DNA from: JBMOUD01 sp049319665 | GTDB lineage: Bacteria > Pseudomonadota > Gammaproteobacteria > Enterobacterales > Enterobacteriaceae | Assembly: GCF_049319665.1 (NCBI RefSeq) | Contig: NZ_JBMOUD010000020.1 | Location: 1-62,209, forward strand | Length of the DNA: 62,209 bases | Direction of reading: 5' to 3' | Made by a program: the position numbers and the translations under genes | Notes under the pieces: generated by a model | The model's input: only the letters and a program-made list of their open reading frames with translations | Told to the model about the DNA's origin: nothing | The model's database searches: none | Shown here: piece by piece, positions 25,948-34,476 of the stretch | Numbering within the stretch: the stretch's first letter is position 1 | How the letters are laid out: each line of letters begins with the position of its first letter

Positions 25948-27611
25948 TATAACTCTTCCAAATTATTTGCTGTGCCGCCTGGTACAGCATTAGGAATAAA
26001 GAGCGAAAAAATAGTGCCTCGGGGCTGATTGTCAGAGATCTCGATTATTCCCTGCGCCTGGCGGACATAGCTGGCGACTAAATATAAGCCGATGCCATGT
26101 TCTCCGCCGGTCAGGACCGAGCTGTTCTGCGGTTTAGTGCTCACCCCTTGCTCGAACAGATGCGGACGTAACTCATCGGCTAAACCGCAGCCTTGGTCTG
26201 ATACCTCAATGAGCAGTTCATCATGACTGTCAGAAAGATACAGCCCAATTGGCTGATAAGGCAGTGGCCCGGCTAAGGTGGCTTCTATCGCATTATCCAG
26301 CAGGTTGCCAATAATTGACATCAGCTCGTTTTCACTCAAGTCAGTGGGCAAACGGGTGAACTGACAGGCGGGATCAAATGTCAGATCAACGCCCTTCTCA
26401 CGAGCGCTTACGTATTTGCCTAACAATAAACCGCACAGCGCCGGAGACGAAAAACGAGAAGAGATAAAATCCAACACCGCCTGCGCGCCTTGCGACTGTG
26501 CCTGAACATAGCTCAGTGCCTCATCATAACGACGCATCTGTAATAACCCTGCCAGTGTTGCCGTCCAGTTCAATTGCTCATGGCGCATGATCCGCAAATT
26601 ATCGGCATAGCGTGTAACCTGGCTCAACTGGCTACTGAGCGTATTTATATCGTTTTTATCGCGAAAGCTCACGACCCAGCCGGCTACTGTATCAGGCTGA
26701 GAAGTGAGACGGACACGATTGGTGATCACCGGGCGCTGGTTGAAACTGGTAATTTCATCATGGCTATCAGCTGCTGCCGCTTGCGTGTTGAAAAAACCGG
26801 GTTCCGTTTGGATCACGCTATCAACCTGCTGGCCAATAAGCTGTTGCTCAGTTTGCGATAACCCAAGCAGCTCGCGTGCGGCACGGTTGATCGCAATAAT
26901 CTGCAAGCGATCGTCAATGGCAATAACGCCCTCATATATTGCTTCCATCAGCGCCTGTTTTTGCCGCACTAACGAGGCTATTTCCTGAGGCTCTAACCAA
27001 AACATCTGTTTCTTCAAGTTCTTACTAAACCACCAAGAGAAGATAAACAGTGACAGCAGCAATAACAGGCCGAAAAAAACGACTTGGGCCAGTTTTTTGA
27101 GCGAAATATCATCAATGTAAGAGGTGAGATAGCCGACAGAGACAATGCCGATAACATGATGGTATTCATCAAAAATGGGGGCTTTGCTGCGTAAAGAGAC
27201 GCCAATGCCGCCTTTACGCTCAGAAATAATGGTTTTCCCTGCCAAAACCTCGGCATTATCGCCGCCAATCATTGGGGTATTGACGCTTTCTGGCGAGTAG
27301 GAGTGATAAAGATGTTTCTGCTGGCTATCGCCAATAACCATATAACTGGCATCACTGTGCTCACTCATGGCATCCATCAGCTGTGCAATGGCCGTGATAT
27401 CGCGTGCTTTTACTGATTTGGCTAATTCGGGGATCTGGGCAATTTCGCTGGCCTGTAATCGGGCCCTGTTGCCTAAATCCTGATGGAGTTGAAGATCCAT
27501 GGTACGAAATAGAAAGACACCGACTAGTACTAAGACCAGGCAAGAAAATGCGACCAGACTAATAAACAATTTTATTTGAAAGCTGAATCTCAGCGTCATC
27601 TTCTTTGCCAT
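25947..27611 (-). CDS. dpiB: Citrate-type sensor histidine kinase DpiB/CitA
   Basis: 554-residue sensor. Membrane helix ~10-32, periplasmic PDC/PAS sensor ~33-165 (YMVIGDSQQKHLYHSY; KAPIFDEYHHVIGIVSVGYL), second helix, cytoplasmic PAS, phosphorylation region MRHEQLNWTATLAGLLQM, and ATPase with NLLDNAIEA, DQGCGLADE and GEHGIGLYLVASYV. This is the CitA/DcuS/DpiB layout that senses citrate or C4-dicarboxylates. Start is uncertain: ATG 27611 (MAKKMTLRFS) fits the family; ATG 27626 and a TTG at 27692 are in frame but lack a ribosome-binding site. Confidence 0.92.
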   Translation of the reverse strand: MAKKMTLRFSFQIKLFISLVAFSCLVLVLVGVFLFRTMDLQLHQDLGNRARLQASEIAQIPELAKSVKARDITAIAQLMDAMSEHSDASYMVIGDSQQKHLYHSYSPESVNTPMIGGDNAEVLAGKTIISERKGGIGVSLRSKAPIFDEYHHVIGIVSVGYLTSYIDDISLKKLAQVVFFGLLLLLSLFIFSWWFSKNLKKQMFWLEPQEIASLVRQKQALMEAIYEGVIAIDDRLQIIAINRAARELLGLSQTEQQLIGQQVDSVIQTEPGFFNTQAAAADSHDEITSFNQRPVITNRVRLTSQPDTVAGWVVSFRDKNDINTLSSQLSQVTRYADNLRIMRHEQLNWTATLAGLLQMRRYDEALSYVQAQSQGAQAVLDFISSRFSSPALCGLLLGKYVSAREKGVDLTFDPACQFTRLPTDLSENELMSIIGNLLDNAIEATLAGPLPYQPIGLYLSDSHDELLIEVSDQGCGLADELRPHLFEQGVSTKPQNSSVLTGGEHGIGLYLVASYVRQAQGIIEISDNQPRGTIFSLFIPNAVPGGTANNLEEL

Positions 27612-28013
27612 GATGTAAAAGCCCATGTATGAGGCAATGCAACTCACTATCCCGGATGCTTGGTATAACTGGCGAAGGTTATTGATAAGCAACTAATCGA
27701 TTATCTGCCCCCACGGTAAATAGCATTAAGCCTAACACGGGGTAATGAGTCAGCCATCTATTGCCAAGAAGAGTTGTGAACTTGGCCGCAGGGACGGAAA
27801 AATGTTTAACGATTCTTTATTGAGAATAATTATTATTTCTTGATTTATTTAAGAAATCACTAAAAACATTATAACTTTTATCTTTTTTTTAACATTAAAA
27901 CCATAAAAACCATAACAACCTTTAACGCTGCGGTTTTAATTTGATGATAGTCACATCAGGACGAAGATGACTTTTTCTATGCTGCTATGACAAATATAAA
28001 AGAGGGCAATGTC
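27612..28013. promoter_or_regulatory. Divergent control region dpiBA / citS
   Basis: About 400 bases between divergent genes. The half nearer citS is very AT-rich (27820-27950) with repeated ACCATAA units (ACCATAAAAACCATAACAACC region). AT-rich targets are known for DpiA-type regulators. I see no reliable -35/-10 pair. Confidence 0.5.
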
Positions 28014-29369
28014 ATGAGCACAACCGATGATTCCTACCTGATCACAGCGGAAAAACAAGGGGTTCACAAAACAGCACGCGAGAAGTGGTGGCATGTGTTG
28101 GATACCTACAAAATCGGCATCATTCCTTTGCCTTTTTTCATTTTGGCAGGAGTATTAATTCTACTCGACTGTCTCAGCGGTAAGCTGCCCAGCGACATCG
28201 TCGTGATGGTCGCGACGTTAGCATTCTTCGGTTTCGCCTGCGGTGAATTTGGTAAGCGTCTGCCATTAGTCGGCAAGCTGGGGGCTGCGGCAATATGTGC
28301 GACCTTTATTCCCTCTGCAATGGTGCATTACGGTTGGTTGCCAGATGTCGTGGTTGAGTCGACCACTAAATTCTACAAATCGACCAATATTCTCTACCTC
28401 TATATTTGCTGCATCATTGTTGGCAGCATCATGAGCATGAATCGCCAGGTAATGATTCAAGGATTCCTGCGCATCTTTATTCCGATGCTGTGCGGTGAGA
28501 TCGTGGGCATGCTGGTGGGAATGGGGGTTGGCATGGCATTGGGTTTACCGCCGTTCCAGACCTTTTTCTTCTTGATCCTGCCGATGATGGCGGGCGGCGT
28601 TGGGGAAGGTGCTATCCCACTCTCTATGGGCTACGCTACCTTGCTGCATATGGAACAAGGTGTGGCGCTAGGACGCATTTTACCCATAGTGATGCTCGGC
28701 AGCCTGACCGCCATTGTGTTGGCTGGTGTACTGAACCAAATAGGTAAGCGTTATCCGCATCTAACTGGTGAAGGCACATTGATGCCAACGAAAGACGGCA
28801 GTATTGGTAATAGCGTTGAAGAGTTTACCGGTAAAATTACCGTCAACGCTTTAGCATGTGGCGCATTATTGGCAATTCTACTGTATATGGTTGGAATGCT
28901 GGGACAGCGTTTGATTGGCCTGCCTGCTCCTGTCGGTATGCTGTTTGCGGCCGTCGCGGTAAAATTGGTTCACGGTGTATCACCGACTATCCAACATGGT
29001 TCGATGGTGGTTTATAAGTTCTTCCGCACCGCGGTAACCTATCCGATTCTTTTCGCCGTTGGAGTGGCCATTACTCCCTGGCAGGAGCTGATTGATGCAT
29101 TTACCGTGCAAAATCTGCTGGTAATTATCAGTACTGTTTGTGCGCTGGTCGGTACTGGTTTCTTAGTGGGCAAAAAGATTGGCATGCATCCAATTGATGT
29201 GGCGATCGTTTCTTGTTGCCAGAGTGGCCAGGGAGGTACCGGTGATGTTGCTATCCTCACATCCGGCAACCGGATGCCATTAATGCCTTTTGCTCAGATC
29301 GCAACACGTATTGGTGGAGCCATTAATGTCACTGTGGGGCTATTAGTACTGGCGAAGTTCTTTGTCTAA
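28014..29369 (+). CDS. citS: 2-hydroxycarboxylate:Na+ symporter (CitS family)
   Basis: 451-residue inner membrane symporter of the 2-hydroxycarboxylate transporter (2HCT) family, which includes Klebsiella CitS and malate/citrate carriers. The two inverted-repeat reentrant loops are visible: GGVGEGAIPLS (about residue 198) and QGGTGDVAILT with following NRMPLMPFAQIATRIGGA (about 410). Start at ATG 28014 (MSTTDDSYL) behind AGAGGG; an upstream ATG 27987 would add nine residues. The divergent citrate-type two-component system is its likely regulator. No citrate lyase or oxaloacetate decarboxylase genes are nearby, so substrate (citrate or malate) is open. Confidence 0.93.
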   Translation: MSTTDDSYLITAEKQGVHKTAREKWWHVLDTYKIGIIPLPFFILAGVLILLDCLSGKLPSDIVVMVATLAFFGFACGEFGKRLPLVGKLGAAAICATFIPSAMVHYGWLPDVVVESTTKFYKSTNILYLYICCIIVGSIMSMNRQVMIQGFLRIFIPMLCGEIVGMLVGMGVGMALGLPPFQTFFFLILPMMAGGVGEGAIPLSMGYATLLHMEQGVALGRILPIVMLGSLTAIVLAGVLNQIGKRYPHLTGEGTLMPTKDGSIGNSVEEFTGKITVNALACGALLAILLYMVGMLGQRLIGLPAPVGMLFAAVAVKLVHGVSPTIQHGSMVVYKFFRTAVTYPILFAVGVAITPWQELIDAFTVQNLLVIISTVCALVGTGFLVGKKIGMHPIDVAIVSCCQSGQGGTGDVAILTSGNRMPLMPFAQIATRIGGAINVTVGLLVLAKFFV

Positions 29370-29428
29370 CAGTATTCAACTAGTATGAGTTTTGTGCAAT
29401 TCTTAAATTGATGTATTTTCTTGAAGAG

Positions 29429-29458
29429 GTAAGACATATTATTTTTAATATGTCTTAC
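29429..29458 (+). terminator. Terminator after citS
   Basis: GTAAGACATATTA / TAATATGTCTTAC, a 13-base-pair stem with a TTTT loop followed by TTTAATT. AT-rich but long; fits the end of the citS transcript. Confidence 0.8.
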
Positions 29459-30427
29459 TTTAATTCCTTAAGTACTAAAAATCTTTGTGCGTAATATCAC
29501 CCGATATTGATAAAACAATAGCACTGCTGTGTTGTTTGCTGAACTATCCCATCTATATAGTCACCTTATCTTTAAAACCCCTGCGTATTATTACATTGTA
29601 CTGTCGTTTGTATCTCCCCTCATTTTGGCTAGTTTAAATAATGTGAAATCCTAGGTGTTATAGAAATACTACTCTGTATAAAATAAATGCTATCTAGGTT
29701 GTATTATATGATTTTCACAGTGTGTATTAATCGGTTTTAGTAAAGCGTAAATATGGAAGGAAACTTATTCATTATATGAAAACGTATTAGATATATGAAT
29801 TTATTATGTTCATCATTGGCTTTGTGATAAAGGTAAGGGGAGCAGCTAGATATTTTATAAAATACTTTAATATAATGGCAGGCTAATTCCTTAAGTTGCA
29901 GTTTTACATCAAAGTAGATAAATATAGTATTAAGTAGAATGAGGTAACTCTTATTTAATTCGCATTTTTAGTTGTAAGATGATTAGAGGAATTAGCATGA
30001 AAAAACTTGACAAGCCCACCTTTATTTGAGCTTTAAAGCAATAGGCTGACTAATATTTAGAATGAGACAATGAAGCCATAACCACATCAGGTTAATTTAT
30101 TATTTTTATGAAATTAAAAATTGTATGTTCTAATAATTTGTTTTAAGTTGCTATTAAATTTTAACTTATGACGTTTATCTTTCTTAGGTTAAATCCTAAT
30201 AATTCCTTGATTTTCTTTGAAAAATCATTTAATTCAGATAGTTATAACTATTCTTTATTCGATTTTAAAAAGGATTGAATTTATTTAGGAATATGGGATG
30301 GTCATTATTCCTAAAGTTATAATCATGTATTGATTGTTTTGTTTTATTTTACATTATGGTATAGCTTGAAAGAACACTTGTGATTTATCGAATACGGACA
30401 ATCGAATAAAAGGGAATTAGGTGTTTT
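29459..30427. other. AT-rich stretch without a convincing gene
   Basis: Roughly 970 bases of very AT-rich DNA. No ORF above about 60 codons with a plausible start, no tRNA-like cloverleaf and no insertion-sequence ends that I can see. Such DNA next to a horizontally acquired secretion island is a likely H-NS binding zone (inference). Confidence 0.5.
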
Positions 30428-30775
30428 ATGAAAAATGTTAAAAACAAACTTTTATTAAAACTAGGTAATAGATCGCGTAATCCGAACGGCTTTACCACTA
30501 CTCGTTTTAGATTTTTTGGTCATCTACAGCCTGAGCTAATACATTTTTTTTCTTTATACTGTACAGCAGAGAAGGGAGTAGGTGGCTATTTTGATTTAAT
30601 AATCAATTATTTAAAAATAAAATCAATTTTGACGATCTTAATTTTTATTTCTTTGAAAAATAAGCATTGTTTCCTTTTGTTTTTTACAGTTAACGTCATT
30701 TTTTTGTTGATTTTGTATAAAACAACATCTAGTCCTGGAAGATATATTGATAACAAAGTTATATATAATGAATGA
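30428..30775 (+). CDS. Hypothetical 115-residue ORF, doubtful
   Basis: An open frame starting MKNVKNKLLLKLGNRSRN, with a hydrophobic stretch near residues 65-95 (ILTILIFISL, FLLFFTVNVIFLLILY). A TTAGGTG sequence lies four bases before the ATG. I recognise no family. The composition (Phe, Ile, Lys, Asn) is what random AT-rich DNA gives, so it could be spurious or a gene remnant. Confidence 0.25.
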   Translation: MKNVKNKLLLKLGNRSRNPNGFTTTRFRFFGHLQPELIHFFSLYCTAEKGVGGYFDLIINYLKIKSILTILIFISLKNKHCFLLFFTVNVIFLLILYKTTSSPGRYIDNKVIYNE

Positions 30776-31126
30776 ACTTAGTTATCAAAATGAATATTGT
30801 ATTTATATACTTCTAATTTCGGATTAAGTTATATAGCTTTCAATATATCATGCATAAGTCTACAGACTCAACAAAAATGCATAACATCATTTACTTCAAT
30901 ATATATCCATGTTGTTATTTATATTAATTTAATTAACTGATTTTAAATTTTAAATAGGTTAGTGGATTTGTATGATTACATATATTTTTGTCGATTTTAA
31001 ATTAATGAATATATTTAAAGATGGTTATGTTATGAGTCGGGAGTTTTTGGATTTTTATCGATAAACATCTTATGCTGCCTAATCTGAAAACGAGCTTTGC
31101 CATTAATTCATTAAGATATATTTAAT
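30776..31126. other. AT-rich gap upstream of LuxR-type gene
   Basis: About 350 bases with no ORF. Should hold the promoter of the following regulator gene; no clear elements seen. Confidence 0.45.
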
Positions 31127-31726
31127 ATGTTGAATATTTTAACAATAAGTGATAATTTCCCTTACATTTTAGGTCTAAATGCTCTCTTTAAAATTCTTGC
31201 AGATAAAAAGAATATTGAACTGTTTTTTTTGTTGAAATCGGAACCCAATAATAAAGGAATTGCGAATGTTATTATAAGAGATTCTATTGTTAGCATTAGC
31301 GTTTTTAAGAACAAAGAACCAGTTCCTTTACCTAAGAATATAAATGAAGTTAATAAGATAACACTTCACATACCTTTCATGTGGAAACAGGATAATCTGA
31401 CAGTAATAATGAGCAAAATAGAGAAGATATTACTTATAGCCAATACCGATTATCAGTCATTAATTAAAAAAAGTATTTACAAAAATTTGGGGTTAAAAGA
31501 TTACCTACAGTTATCTGTAATGGAAAGGCAGGTAATGTTCCTTATAGGTAAAGGTTATGATAATCAATACATATCAAACTTATTAGATCGGTCAGAAAAA
31601 ACAATTAGTGTACATTGCCGTAATGCAACAAGAAAAATGGGCATGACTAACCGTGTAGAGTTTTATAGATATGCATCGTTTATAGCCAATTGTGCAAACA
31701 AAGAAGGAAACACTCTATGTTTATAA
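31127..31726 (+). CDS. LuxR/FixJ-type transcriptional regulator, pseudo-receiver
   Basis: 199 residues. The N-terminal ~125 residues start like a receiver domain (MLNILTISDNFPYILGLNALFKILADKK) but lack the acidic pocket and an obvious phosphoacceptor aspartate, as in RcsA/BglJ-type proteins. The C-terminal ~65 residues form a LuxR helix-turn-helix: LSVMERQVMFLIGKGYDNQYISNLLDRSEKTISVHCRNATRKMGM. It sits alone at the border of the T6SS island, convergent with its minus-strand operon, and is the obvious local candidate for controlling the island or its fimbriae (inference). Confidence 0.78.
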   Translation: MLNILTISDNFPYILGLNALFKILADKKNIELFFLLKSEPNNKGIANVIIRDSIVSISVFKNKEPVPLPKNINEVNKITLHIPFMWKQDNLTVIMSKIEKILLIANTDYQSLIKKSIYKNLGLKDYLQLSVMERQVMFLIGKGYDNQYISNLLDRSEKTISVHCRNATRKMGMTNRVEFYRYASFIANCANKEGNTLCL

Positions 31727-31785
31727 TCTTTATAAAGCACCGTTAAGAACTAAATGTTAGATTGCTTGTCTTGAAAATTAACCTT

Positions 31786-31835
31786 TAAAGCCCGCATTAA
31801 GTTATTATTGTTAACTAAGATAGTGCCGGGCTTTA
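31786..31835. terminator. Inverted repeat between convergent genes
   Basis: TAAAGCCCG / CGGGCTTTA, nine base pairs enclosing a 32-base loop, between the LuxR-type gene and the end of the T6SS minus operon. Loop is long and T runs are weak; possible bidirectional terminator. Confidence 0.5.
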
Positions 31836-31854
31836 TAAAGGTATTAATGTTTCA

Positions 31855-32349
31855 CTATTTTTGTTTTTTATTTAATGGCGATACAGCGGGCATAAAGCTA
31901 TTGATGATTTGTACGTAATGCTTTCTTTGATATTCAGTAAATTCATCATTTGCTTGTAAAGTAAAAATAATAACTCTCTTCATTTCATTATTAGAAATTT
32001 CATGATAGGGCAGTGATACAATTGATTGAACCTGTTTCACTGTTTTTCCATCTTGTAGATATCGATTAGCAATTTGTACGACCGGTAGTTTTGCAGGACC
32101 GAGTTCATGTTTTAACAATTTTCCTTCGACTTGGAACCCAGGTAATTCATTTTTCATATTATCCATCTCTACTTCACAATAGTTTTCAGCCGTTTGATCA
32201 TCATCCATCGTTGCCCTATTAATAAAAATATTGTACTCATTATCATCTTCATCTCTAAACATCAAGATGTTTATTGTTTGATCCAATATTGGTTCTCTTG
32301 TAAAAAAACTACCTTCATAGATTGAATAGTTAGAGTTTTCTTGATTCAT
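31855..32349 (-). CDS. EagR-type (DUF1795/DcrB-like) effector chaperone
   Basis: 164 residues resembling the PsbP/DcrB-fold Eag chaperones of T6SS: N-terminal YSIYEGSFFTREPILDQTINILMF, central NRATMDDDQTAENY, and a C-terminal KHYVQIINSF helix. Known role of the family: shielding hydrophobic N-terminal segments of Rhs/PAAR effectors and helping load them on VgrG. No Rhs gene lies in the window; a client may lie beyond vgrG, or be the hydrophobic tail of VgrG itself. ATG 32349 follows GAGAG; last gene of the minus operon. Confidence 0.8.
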   Translation of the reverse strand: MNQENSNYSIYEGSFFTREPILDQTINILMFRDEDDNEYNIFINRATMDDDQTAENYCEVEMDNMKNELPGFQVEGKLLKHELGPAKLPVVQIANRYLQDGKTVKQVQSIVSLPYHEISNNEMKRVIIFTLQANDEFTEYQRKHYVQIINSFMPAVSPLNKKQK

Positions 32350-32361
32350 TTTTTCTCTCAA

Positions 32362-33834
32362 TTAATATTTTGCCTCTGAAGGCAAAGGAATAATATCAAA
32401 TCGCCTGTTTTTTTCTCGACCTTCTATGGTCTCATTACTCGCTATAGGATGAGAATCACCAGCACCTTGAACTATTAGGTTATTTTTGGGAATATCACTA
32501 TGTTCAGTTATCCATTTTTGTATTGCTTTTGCCCTTTTTTCAGATAGTTTTTTATTAACCTCAGATGAGCCTGTATTATCCGAGTGACCAATAATCAGAA
32601 ATCGCATTCCCTTATTATTATTTATGATCGGAAGAATAGATGTTAGTTCTTTATCATTTTCTGGTACTAGCTCCGAGCTACCCGATTTAAAAAATGACAG
32701 AGAACCAGATATCATATATTTTTCAGAATCATTGTATTTTTCAATGCTGTTATTTACTCTAAGAAATAGCTGATCGCATCTTGATAACCACCATCCTAGA
32801 ACTTTGTTTTTTTTAATGCAGGATAATAAATATTTTTTATCTTCAATTAGTGTATTAAATGCATTTTGTTTTTCTCGTATATTAATATTATTAACTTCAT
32901 TAAAATTATTAATGTGTGTGGTAATGGTTTTTATAGTTCTAGTTTCATGCAATGAAGCAGCAATGATACTTATAGTTAAAAGTAATGTTGCTGCTGTTGT
33001 AACCCAGATCCAACCAAACTTTTTTTTAGAAGCGATTGGCGTGTTAAAATAAGCATGTGCCGAAATATATTTAAGGGGGGGGAGCGGAGGTAGCGTAATT
33101 GCCGATGATAAACCTGGCAATATTTCATATTTTTCTGCTATCCACTGCGCCCATGCACCGTGTCGAATAAATCCATTACTATGATCTGCCAATATTACAC
33201 TGCTTAAATAAAATGGAGATATAGAAAATAAATCTTGAAAATTTCTCTTAAGAGTCGTTTCATCCATCCATGTAAAAAGAGCATCGATCATTATATGACG
33301 CTGAGTTATATATTTATCTGTTCCAATTTCATGATTTTTCAATTCGTTATTAATTTTATTGAACTCATCATCAATAGAGGTTGGATGTGAGGTTGATATA
33401 TCTAAATTACCTATCCATACTGCCCGATCTGGATCGTGGGAGAGTCGTTCCTCACTAAATCTTGCGTAAATAGTAAATATACATGGAATAGGCTTTATTA
33501 AGCTCATTGAGGCGAGGGTAAGTTTCCAGCTCATTATACTAGATATCATGGCATGGATGTTTTCATGGCCATCGGGCAGGAATGGAAATAATGCTTTTAT
33601 GATAACGTTTTTATATTTTTCATTTATTTTTATCAGGCTATCATTTAAGCTATTTGCGGTTGGAGTGAGTATCCATACAATCTCATTATCAAACCTTGCT
33701 GCATTTTCAGTTTGTAAATTTGCAAACCACTTGGCCGCATAAGGGCCAATTATAAAAATAACTAAACTCTTTCTTTTCTCAGAGTTTTTAGTCTGCCGTC
33801 CATTAAGTTGAACATTTTTTTCTATTGTTTTCAT
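32362..33834 (-). CDS. T6SS membrane protein with OmpA domain (TagL-like)
   Basis: 490 residues. A ~265-residue N-terminal cytosolic region of no family I can name (IIGPYAAKWFANLQ; IPCIFTIYARFSEERLSHDP), one membrane helix at about 272-293, a coiled periplasmic linker, and a C-terminal OmpA/peptidoglycan-binding domain (about 370-490) with GHSDNTGSSEVNKKLSEKRA and GREKNRRFDI. It probably anchors the secretion complex to the cell wall like TagL. It follows the DotU-like gene by nine bases, so the two may act together as a split second TssL-OmpA unit (inference). Confidence 0.72.
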   Translation of the reverse strand: MKTIEKNVQLNGRQTKNSEKRKSLVIFIIGPYAAKWFANLQTENAARFDNEIVWILTPTANSLNDSLIKINEKYKNVIIKALFPFLPDGHENIHAMISSIMSWKLTLASMSLIKPIPCIFTIYARFSEERLSHDPDRAVWIGNLDISTSHPTSIDDEFNKINNELKNHEIGTDKYITQRHIMIDALFTWMDETTLKRNFQDLFSISPFYLSSVILADHSNGFIRHGAWAQWIAEKYEILPGLSSAITLPPLPPLKYISAHAYFNTPIASKKKFGWIWVTTAATLLLTISIIAASLHETRTIKTITTHINNFNEVNNINIREKQNAFNTLIEDKKYLLSCIKKNKVLGWWLSRCDQLFLRVNNSIEKYNDSEKYMISGSLSFFKSGSSELVPENDKELTSILPIINNNKGMRFLIIGHSDNTGSSEVNKKLSEKRAKAIQKWITEHSDIPKNNLIVQGAGDSHPIASNETIEGREKNRRFDIIPLPSEAKY

Positions 33835-33843
33835 AATAAATAC

Positions 33844-34476
33844 TTATTGAAAGCTATTGATGTAGTAGTTGCAATACAACCAAACTATAAAGACGATAGT
33901 AATTGATATACTAGCTTGTAGTAATGCTTTAATTTTCCAGCTTTTTTCTTTTTTTGATGTGTTTATTATGACAGTTTCGTTGTCAGCAATTAACTCTTGA
34001 GGAGTTGTTATTTCATTGAGAAGATAAGGGGAAATTCTCTGATTACTATACTTAGAAAGCAATGCTGTAATTTCTTCATCATACCCAATGATATCTACCA
34101 GGTCAGACAATAGTTTATAGGAGTATGTATAAATAGTATTATCACACGTTTGCATCAGGGAGTTGATTTTGTCGTAAATAGAGTGCTTTTCTTTGTCATA
34201 GCCAAAAAAGTAATTTTCTAGCAGAAATCCGTCCCACGAAGAAAAGTTTCTATCCAGCCGAGAATTAATTTTTTTATCTAGGTAAAAGCATATTATTCTG
34301 CATAGGTTATCACTTTCTTTATTATTACTTCCCCCGGTTATCAAGGTTTGATGAAATTGTTCGATTAATGTCACTAATTTAAGCTGAAAGTCCGGCAGTG
34401 ATGGAATGATCCCATCAAATGATAATAGAGTGTCTATAAAATCTATTTTATTGTGTATTTCAATACTTTTCACCAT
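33844..34476 (-). CDS. Second DotU/TssL-like inner membrane protein
   Basis: 210 residues. The cytosolic part has TssL/DotU-like pattern (DNLCRIICFYLDKKINSRL; SSWDGFLLENYFFGY), and a single C-terminal membrane helix (about 183-205, ALLQASISITIVFIVWLY). It lacks the periplasmic OmpA domain found in the main TssL at 54027. Start ATG 34476 overlaps the glycosyltransferase stop by 7 bases, indicating coupled translation. A second DotU in one T6SS cluster is unusual. Confidence 0.68.
   Translation of the reverse strand: MVKSIEIHNKIDFIDTLLSFDGIIPSLPDFQLKLVTLIEQFHQTLITGGSNNKESDNLCRIICFYLDKKINSRLDRNFSSWDGFLLENYFFGYDKEKHSIYDKINSLMQTCDNTIYTYSYKLLSDLVDIIGYDEEITALLSKYSNQRISPYLLNEITTPQELIADNETVIINTSKKEKSWKIKALLQASISITIVFIVWLYCNYYINSFQ

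Noticed and set aside
29970..30030. Ten-codon leader peptide (MKKLDKPTFI) in the AT-rich desert
   Set aside because: No terminator/antiterminator structure or downstream gene close by; short frames like this are expected by chance.
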